This document shows, piece after piece, positions 1 through 4,744 of a stretch of 6,262 nt of DNA. The stretch comes from Deltaproteobacteria bacterium (GTDB lineage Bacteria > Desulfobacterota > Binatia > DP-6). The position numbers and the translations under genes are program-made. Under the pieces are notes generated by a model. That model was given only the letters and a program-made list of their open reading frames with translations. It searched no databases and was not told the DNA's origin. Where the stretch lies: NCBI GenBank assembly GCA_005879245.1, contig VBLA01000353.1, positions 1 to 6,262 of the forward strand, written 5' to 3'. Position 1 is the stretch's first letter; each line of letters opens with the position of its first letter.

Positions 1-1380
1 GGTCCGCGCGATGCCGACGTAGGTGCCCATCATGTCCTGCAACGCTTCCTGCACGGTGTGCGGGTTCTCGCCCTGCACGCGCTCGAAGGGCCCCACCAGC
101 TCGGCCGCGATGCGCTCGACCTCGGCCGCCTCGACGCGCGGCTCGCCGGGCTGCGCCTTGGCGTACGCGGCCGCGCCGAGCCCCGCCCGCCGGCCGAATA
201 CCAGGAGGTCGGAAAGGGAGTTCCCGCCGAGCCGGTTCGAGCCGTGGAGACCGCCCGCGACCTCGCCCGCCGCGAAGAGACCCGGCACCGTCGCGGCCTG
301 CGTCTCGGCGTCCACGCGCACGCCGCCCATCATGTAGTGGGTCGTCGGGCCCACCTCCATCGGCGCACGGGTGATGTCGACGTCGGCCAGTTCCATGAAC
401 TGGTGATACATCCCGGGCAGCTTCCGCGTGATCTCCTCGGCTTTGCGCCGCGAGGCGATGTCGAGGAAGGCACCGCCGTGGGGACTCCCGCGGCCCTCGC
501 GGACCTCCCGCGTGATGGCGCGGGCGACGACGTCGCGCGTGAGGAGCTCCGGCGGTCGCCGGGCCTCGGCCTTGCGCCCGGCCACGACGTCGGCCACCCA
601 GCGGTCCGCCTCCGCCTCGTTCTCGGCGACGTCCTTGCGGAACATCTCCGGGATGTAGCGGAACATGAAGCGCTCGCCCTGCGAGTTCTTGAGCACGCCG
701 CCCTCGCCGCGCACGCCCTCGGTGACGAGGATGCCGCGCACGCTGAGCGGCCAGACCATGCCCGTGGGGTGAAACTGGACGAACTCCATGTCGATCAGGT
801 CCGCACCCGCATCGTAGGCGAGCGCGTGGCCGTCGCCCGTGTACTCCCAGGAGTTGCTGTTGATCTTGTAGGCGCGGCCCTTCAGCAGCCGCGTCACCGT
901 GCACTCCATGAACACGTCGATGCGCGGGGACTGCACGCCCTTGTCCTGGAGCGTGCGGATCATCTCGAGGCCGGTGCGGTCGCCGACGTGGGCGAGCCGG
1001 GGATACTGGTGGCCGCCGAAGTTGCGCTGCAGGATGCGGCCATCGGGCGTCCGATCGAAGAGCGCTCCCCAGGCCTCGAGCTCGATCACGCGGGCGGGCG
1101 CTTCCTGCGCCAGGATCTGCGCCATGCGCCAGTTGTTGAGCATCTTCCCGCCGCGCATCGTGTCGCGGAAGTGGACCTTCCAGCTGTCGCGGGCGTCCGT
1201 GTTGGCGAGCGCCGCCGCCACCCCGCCCTCGGCCATCACCGTGTGCGCCTTGCCGAGCAGCGACTTGCAGACGAGGCCGACCGACGCGCCCTGCTCGGCC
1301 GCTTCGATCGCGGCGCGCAACCCTGCGCCACCGGCCCCGACGACGAGGACATCGTAGGAATGGGTCTCGTACTGGTCCAT
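1..1380 (-). CDS. sdhA: Succinate dehydrogenase/fumarate reductase flavoprotein subunit, partial, with internal in-frame deletion
   Basis: Catalytic subunit that oxidises succinate to fumarate on FAD and passes electrons to SdhB and then through the membrane anchor to quinone. 460 residues lie in the window; roughly the last 150 of a family length near 640 lie beyond the left edge. Seen: dinucleotide-binding motif VVGAGGAGLRAA (residues 13-24), AHTVMAEGG with H46 as the likely covalent FAD ligand, FHPTG (203-207), TEGVRGEGG (220-228), RDVVARAI with R287 as the likely proton-relay Arg, H348, E373 and GSNRLGGNSLSD (380-391). The sequence follows the mycobacterial Sdh1 (Rv0248c-like) branch. Start ATG lies 5 bases after a G-run (complement of 1386-1392) that overlaps the sdhC stop, so the two genes are probably translationally linked. 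Odd: residue K167 (880-882) is followed directly by GRAYKINSNSWEYTGDGHAL. The segment normally before this, ending in VVLATGG, is missing. Family assignment is very sure; activity of this copy is doubtful. Confidence 0.95.
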   Translation of the reverse strand, partial: MDQYETHSYDVLVVGAGGAGLRAAIEAAEQGASVGLVCKSLLGKAHTVMAEGGVAAALANTDARDSWKVHFRDTMRGGKMLNNWRMAQILAQEAPARVIELEAWGALFDRTPDGRILQRNFGGHQYPRLAHVGDRTGLEMIRTLQDKGVQSPRIDVFMECTVTRLLKGRAYKINSNSWEYTGDGHALAYDAGADLIDMEFVQFHPTGMVWPLSVRGILVTEGVRGEGGVLKNSQGERFMFRYIPEMFRKDVAENEAEADRWVADVVAGRKAEARRPPELLTRDVVARAITREVREGRGSPHGGAFLDIASRRKAEEITRKLPGMYHQFMELADVDITRAPMEVGPTTHYMMGGVRVDAETQAATVPGLFAAGEVAGGLHGSNRLGGNSLSDLLVFGRRAGLGAAAYAKAQPGEPRVEAAEVERIAAELVGPFERVQGENPHTVQEALQDMMGTYVGIART

Positions 1381-1391
1381 CACCGCCCCCC

Positions 1392-2144
1392 CTAGATCAG
1401 CCGGAGGTCCGTGATGACACCCGACGCGACCAGCCGGACGTACAGGTCCGCCGAGCAGACCGAGACGAAGCTCATCCAGGCGAAGAGCATGTGACGGGCG
1501 TTCAGCAGGCTAGCCCCCTTCCAGGCTCTGTGCCGCTGCTGGGTGAAGGCGCTGCAGGAGAAGCAGTCGAGGCTGCCGCCCACGAGGTGGCGGGCGGAGT
1601 GGCAGGAGAAGCTGTAGAGCGTGAGCGCCGTCGTGTTGGCGAGCAGCACGAGGGTGCCGACTCCGACCCCGAAGTGCCCGTCGAAGATCGTGGCGTGGAC
1701 GACGTCGCTCCAGAGAAAGGGCAGGTAGCAGAGCGTCAGGTAGAAGAGGTAGCGATGCAGGTTCTGGAGGACGAAGGGGAACGCCGTCTCACCCCGGTAG
1801 CCGGTGCGTCGCATCTCCGAGACGGCGCAGGCCGGCGGGTCGAGGAAGAAGGAGCGGTAGTAGGCCTTCCGATAGTAGTAGCAGGTGGCGCGGAAGAGCA
1901 CCGGCGGCATGAGGATCAGGAAGGCGGGCGAGAAGGGAAACCAGTCGACGATGATGAGGGGCGAGTAGAGGGGCGAGAGGTAGTTACCCGCGAGGTAGTT
2001 CCTGCCCTGGAAGGCGGCCCAGTTCGCATAGCTGATCAGGGTCGCGAGGCCGACCCCCTGGACGAGTGGCGCCACCCACCATGCATCGCGCCGATGGGTG
2101 GCGGCAAAGCCTGTACGCTCGAGCTCGCTGGGCACGGCTACCAT
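1392..2144 (-). CDS. sdhC: Succinate dehydrogenase membrane anchor subunit (Sdh1-type, Rv0249c-like)
   Basis: Integral membrane subunit that anchors SdhAB and carries electrons to quinone. 250 residues with about five hydrophobic segments, roughly 24-42, 70-87, 130-150, 158-180 and 215-240. Family-like stretches are NWAAFQGRNY (41-50), TCYYYRKAYYRSFFLDPPAC (87-106), LQNLHRY (126-132) and DLYVRLVASG (233-242). A Cys/His-rich loop, C181-H182 with H186, then C194-F-S-C197, sits after the fourth segment. From memory, mycobacterial Sdh1 carries a membrane-embedded Rieske-type FeS cluster in this subunit, and this loop is where I would look for its ligands. The order C then A matches Rv0249c-Rv0248c, so the gene is a complete first gene of an sdhCA(B) operon. 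Start ATG has a GGAGG site (complement of 2155-2159) ten bases upstream and a plausible promoter further up. It is somewhat shorter than I recall for the mycobacterial protein, but no internal loss is evident. Confidence 0.9.
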   Translation of the reverse strand: MVAVPSELERTGFAATHRRDAWWVAPLVQGVGLATLISYANWAAFQGRNYLAGNYLSPLYSPLIIVDWFPFSPAFLILMPPVLFRATCYYYRKAYYRSFFLDPPACAVSEMRRTGYRGETAFPFVLQNLHRYLFYLTLCYLPFLWSDVVHATIFDGHFGVGVGTLVLLANTTALTLYSFSCHSARHLVGGSLDCFSCSAFTQQRHRAWKGASLLNARHMLFAWMSFVSVCSADLYVRLVASGVITDLRLI

Positions 2145-2173
2145 CGCGCGGGTCCCTCCGTTTCGAGCGCGCG

Positions 2174-2202
2174 AGGATAGTCAGCGACCGGGCACGACGC
2201 AA
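2174..2202 (-). promoter_or_regulatory. Putative sigma-70-type promoter of sdhCA
   Basis: Read on the minus strand, TTGCGT (complement of 2197-2202) and TATCCT (complement of 2174-2179) are separated by exactly 17 bases. The -10 matches the consensus at 4 of 6 positions and the -35 at 3 of 6. The predicted start near 2167 gives a leader of about 22 bases with GGAGG before the sdhC ATG. Placement is good but the boxes are imperfect. Confidence 0.4.
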
Positions 2203-2221
2203 GGTTCGCCGCCCGGCCCGG

Positions 2222-2372
2222 TCAGGGGCACGCGGGCACGTTCCCCGTCGTGAAGACGTTGCTGCACGCTCAGGATGTTGCCGTTGTCCTGAGCGTCGGT
2301 GGGGTTCGCCTGCATCGTGTTGCCCGCGAGCCGGTTGTTGTTCGAGCCCGGGTCGAGCTCGATGCCCGAAAC
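2222..2372 (-). pseudogene. Remnant of a parallel beta-helix (NosD-like) repeat protein, C-terminus only, frameshifted
   Basis: Directly after dinB, the minus strand reads VSGIELDPGSNNNRLAGNT and then ANPTDAQDNGN (to 2277). This GI-L-PGS-NNR-GNT pattern is typical of right-handed parallel beta-helix repeats in secreted proteins. After 2277 the frame loses all resemblance, but an adjacent frame resumes with ACSNVFTTGNVPACP and a TGA at 2224-2222, a typical ending for such proteins. Joining the two needs a frame change between about 2277 and 2270. No start codon, ribosome site or signal peptide precedes it, and the 5' part is absent because dinB ends at 2383. I read it as the last 50 or so codons of a lost gene. 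The family call rests on motif recognition only. Confidence 0.6.
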
Positions 2373-2382
2373 ACGTTCGACG

Positions 2383-3564
2383 TCATGCCTCGCCGGGCAG
2401 CCGTCGGCGAATCGTTTCCGCTCCGAAGCGGCGGACGAGCTCGTCGACGGCCCGTGCCAGCGCGGAGCGGCGCGCCGCCGCACGTCGCTCGGCAGCGAAG
2501 AGAGCGAGCTGGTCGCCGTCGCCGGCGAGCAGGTTTCCCGCCGCGAGCCCCACCAGCCGCACCGGCCGGTCACCGAGCGCGAGACTTCCGAGCAAGCGGC
2601 GGGCGATCGCGAAGAGCACCGCCTCGTCCGCCGTCGGCTCGGCGAGCGTGTGCCGGCGGGTGAGCGGGCGCGGTCCCGGTCGGGTGGCGAGCTTCACCTT
2701 GAGCGTCACGGTGCGCGCACGGAGCGCGTGCGCGCGCAGCCGGCGCGCGATGCCCTCCGCGTCCGCGAGCAGGTAGGGCAAGAGCTCGCCTGCCCGGCGG
2801 TCCCGGTCGAGCGTCTCCTCCTCCCCCATCGACTTCGCGGCGCGATCGGGTCGCACGGGGCGGTCGTCGACGCCGCGCGCCCACAGCACGAGTGCGCGCG
2901 CACCGGCGCCGAAGCGCCGCGCGAGCAGAGTCGGTTCGGCGGCGCCGAGGTCGCCGATGGTGCGGAGGCCGAGGCGGTGAAGCGCGGCCTCGGTCACCCG
3001 GCCGACGCCCCACAGGTGTCGGACCGGGAGTGGACGGAGGAACGCCTCCACCGCCTCGGGCGGGACGACCAGCTGCCCGTCGGGCTTCGCGAGATCGCTC
3101 GCGATCTTGGCGATGAACTTGTTCGGGGCGACGCCGGCGCTCGCGGTGAGCCCGGTCTCGGCACGCACCGCGCGTCTGATCTGGTGCGCGATCTCGGGCG
3201 GCGGACCGAAGAGCGTCGTGCTCGCCGTCACGTCGAGGAAGGCCTCGTCGAGCGAGAGCGGCTCGACGAGCGGCGTGAAGCGACGGAAGATCTGGCGGAG
3301 CTGGCGGGATACCGCGACGTACCGCTCCATGCGGCCGCGCACGACCACGGCGCGGGGGCAGCGGGCGATCGCGGCGGCCATCGGCATCGCGGAGTGGATG
3401 CCGAAGGCGCGCGCCTCGTAGGACGCCGAGGTCACGACCCCCCGGCGCCGGTCGCCCCCGACGAGCACCGGGCGCCCGCGGAGCGCGGGATCGTCCCGCT
3501 GCTCGACGGCAGCGTAGAATGCGTCCATGTCGACGTGGAGAACGTGGCGAGCCATGCCCCTCAT
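2383..3564 (-). CDS. dinB: DNA polymerase IV (Y-family translesion polymerase)
   Basis: Error-prone polymerase that extends or bypasses primer ends stalled at damaged template. 393 residues, apparently full length. Seen: HVDMDAFYAAVE (10-21) with metal ligand D12 and Y17 at the steric-gate position; YEARAFGI (49-56); SLDEAFLDVT (104-113) with catalytic D106/E107; ASAGVAPNKFIAKIASDLAKP (from 141), the conserved palm segment; LWGVGR (184-189) starting the helix-hairpin-helix thumb; KSMGEEETLD (244-253) entering the little finger; and QLALF (352-356), matching the beta-clamp binding motif QLxLF. About 37 residues follow that motif. ATG at 3564 was chosen because a GGGGAG run lies about 14 bases upstream. 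ATG at 3555 would give MARHVLHVDMD but has its purine run only one base away. It is monocistronic and divergent from the plus-strand genes at 3680. I could not identify a LexA box. Confidence 0.96.
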   Translation of the reverse strand: MRGMARHVLHVDMDAFYAAVEQRDDPALRGRPVLVGGDRRRGVVTSASYEARAFGIHSAMPMAAAIARCPRAVVVRGRMERYVAVSRQLRQIFRRFTPLVEPLSLDEAFLDVTASTTLFGPPPEIAHQIRRAVRAETGLTASAGVAPNKFIAKIASDLAKPDGQLVVPPEAVEAFLRPLPVRHLWGVGRVTEAALHRLGLRTIGDLGAAEPTLLARRFGAGARALVLWARGVDDRPVRPDRAAKSMGEEETLDRDRRAGELLPYLLADAEGIARRLRAHALRARTVTLKVKLATRPGPRPLTRRHTLAEPTADEAVLFAIARRLLGSLALGDRPVRLVGLAAGNLLAGDGDQLALFAAERRAAARRSALARAVDELVRRFGAETIRRRLPGEA

Positions 3565-3679
3565 CCGCTACGTGCTCGCTCCCCACCGCGCCGTCAATGC
3601 ACCCCGCCCTTGCGCATGGTTTGAAAGCCGCGCGCGCCGAGCATAGCCTCGCCTCGACGCTCGGCGAGGGAGGACTGGG
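3565..3679. promoter_or_regulatory. Divergent intergenic region between dinB and the Cys-rich gene
   Basis: This 115-base gap must carry the 5' signals of dinB (minus strand) and of the plus-strand gene at 3680. On the plus strand, TTGAAA (3621-3626) and TAGCCT (3644-3649) are 17 bases apart and could be a weak sigma-70 promoter with a leader of about 25 bases. The -35 is good and the -10 poor. No convincing promoter was found for dinB. Confidence 0.3.
3635..3669 (+). other. Two overlapping, mutually exclusive hairpins before the Cys-rich gene
   Basis: CGCCGAGC (3635-3642) pairs perfectly with GCTCGGCG (3659-3666). CCTCGCC (3647-3653) pairs perfectly with GGCGAGG (3663-3669). The two stems share 3663-3666, so only one can form at a time. 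The second reaches the ribosome-binding site GGGAGGA (3668-3674). This may be a chance product of GC-rich sequence; any regulatory role is inference. Confidence 0.3.
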
Positions 3680-3985
3680 ATGGGGATGATGCGGAGGACG
3701 GCCTCGCGGCTCGCGATCGGGCTCGCCCTCGTGCCCCTCGTCGCAGGAACGGTGCGCGCCGTGAACCCGTGCCGCGCCGCCTGCAGGCTCGCGAAGCAGA
3801 CGTGCCTCGGGGAGGCGACGGCCGGTTTCTCGACGGCGCGGAACGCTTGTCTCGATCTGTCGACTCCCGCCGAGCGCCGGCAGTGCGTGCAGGCGGCGAA
3901 GGTCAGGCGCGCGGCGGCCAAACGCACCTGCCGGGACGCCTTTGGGACCTGCAAGCTCGGCTGCGGGAGCGGATCGGGAACGTGT
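3680..3985 (+). CDS. Small exported cysteine-rich protein, predicted disulfide-laddered helical hairpin; 3' end lost
   Basis: I do not recognise the family. ATG at 3680 is preceded by GGGAGGA at 3668-3674 with a 5-base gap. Residues 1-27 look like a signal peptide: RR at 5-6, a hydrophobic core at about 11-23, and cleavage likely after VRA (25-27). The mature part is Ala/Arg/Lys-rich and helix-friendly, with cysteines at 31, 35, 42, 57, 69, 84, 91, 95 and 102. The first eight are exactly mirror-symmetric about residue 63 (each pair of positions sums to 126), as expected for two antiparallel helices joined by a turn near LSTP (60-63) and stapled by four disulfides. The end given is the codon of C102, where the evidence stops. 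No stop codon follows: the frame stays open through the CAP remnant and joins putA in phase, with Arg/Pro/Gly-rich off-frame translation. The natural 3' end was therefore probably lost. Function is unknown; the product is probably periplasmic or secreted. Confidence 0.6.
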
Positions 3986-4001
3986 GACGCGTCGAGCGCT
4001 A

Positions 4002-4679
4002 GAGACCGACACGATCGGCCACAGCGAGGATCCCGGGAGTCCCTTCTACACCTCCGAGGGCGACACGGCAGCGCGAAACAGCAACGTCGCCGGCACGTCC
4101 GACCTGAACGCCTCCGAGGGATGGGCCGTGGACAGCTGGATGAGCGGTCCGTTTCACGCCGTCGGCATCCTCGATCCCGAGCTCGGCGAGACCGGGTTCG
4201 GGATCTTCCACGCGGTCGGTCCCGCGATCCAGACGGCCGCCGCGCTCGACGTGATCCGCGGACGCACCGCGAGCCAGGCGGGCGCGTTCCCGGTCGTCTT
4301 CCCGGCCGACGGCAGGGTGCTGCCGATCGGCAGCTTCCAGGGCCACGAGGTCCCGGATCCGCTGGCCGCCTGCCCAGGCTACACACCTCCGACGGGAATC
4401 GCGCTCCTGGTGCAGTTCGATCCGGCCGCCCCGCTGCCGACGGTATCGGCGAGCACGCTCACCCGCGACGGGGTCGTCGTCGAGCACTGCCGCTTCGACG
4501 GGACGACGTACGTGAACCCCGACCCGGCTGTCCAGTCGATCGGCCGGAACGTCCTCGCGGCCCGGGGCGCGGTCGTCCTCATCCCGCGCGAGCCGCTCAG
4601 CAAGGGGCTGAGCTATGCGGCGTCGCTCACCGCCGACGGCGCGACGCTCAGCTGGAGCTTCACAGTCGACTGTCCCTGA
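4002..4679 (+). pseudogene. C-terminal part of a CAP-domain (SCP/YkwD-like) secreted protein, 5' end missing
   Basis: From codon 4002 the frame reads ETDTIGHSEDPGSPFYT, then AARNSNVAGTS and SGPFHAVGILDPELGETGFG, the second half of a CAP-type domain including its two His-bearing motifs (the GHSED His and the His at 4155-4157). After ALDVIRG comes a C-terminal beta-rich domain with VVFPADG, PDPLAACPGY, VEHCRFDGTTYVNPD and a final LSWSFTVDCP before TGA at 4677-4679. This extra domain is familiar from bacterial CAP proteins. Missing are the signal peptide and the first part of the CAP domain; upstream in this frame is only off-frame sequence of the Cys-rich gene, with a TTG at 3942 and no ribosome site of its own. 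The 225 remaining codons contain no stop, so the loss is recent or is an assembly join. Any product would lack an export signal. CAP assignment is fairly sure; status as a broken gene is inferred. Confidence 0.75.
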
Positions 4680-4685
4680 CCGGTG

Positions 4686-4691
4686 TATCAT
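4686..4691 (+). promoter_or_regulatory. Possible -10 element for putA
   Basis: TATCAT matches TATAAT at five of six positions and stands out as AT-rich in the 65-base gap between the CAP stop and putA. Transcription would start near 4698 with a leader of about 47 bases. No good -35 lies 16-18 bases upstream, so the call is weak. Confidence 0.25.
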
Positions 4692-4729
4692 CGCCCCGGC
4701 GGGACCGGATTGCGCCCGGGCGCCTGACG

Positions 4730-4737
4730 AGGAAGGG
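4730..4737 (+). promoter_or_regulatory. putA: Ribosome-binding site that fixes the putA start
   Basis: AGGAAGGG ends seven bases before ATG at 4745. It decides the start, because the putA frame has no upstream stop as far back as 3680 and length alone would not define the N-terminus. Confidence 0.65.
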
Positions 4738-4744
4738 AAGCGAG

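Noticed and set aside
58..1395. Long plus-strand open frame of 445 codons
   Set aside because: It is exactly antisense to sdhA, whose protein has many recognisable motifs; the plus-strand product is His/Arg/Val-rich with no motif, a typical mirror frame at high GC.
1491..2180. Plus-strand open frame opposite sdhC
   Set aside because: Glu/Gly/Val-rich product complementary to a clear membrane protein; no ribosome site or recognisable domain.
2299..3624. Plus-strand open frame of 441 codons opposite dinB
   Set aside because: Arg/Glu-rich antisense frame of an intact DinB with all catalytic motifs.
2570..4012. Minus-strand open frame of 480 codons over dinB and the divergent gap
   Set aside because: Out-of-frame Arg/Pro/Ala-rich translation; part of it is dinB read in another frame.
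3999..4691. Minus-strand open frame opposite the CAP remnant
   Set aside because: The plus strand shows clear CAP-family motifs; the minus product has none.
4712..4723. Perfect 12-base palindrome GCGCCCGGGCGC just before the putA ribosome site
   Set aside because: At this GC content a rough estimate gives several such 12-base palindromes per 6 kb by chance, and there is no second copy to suggest an operator.
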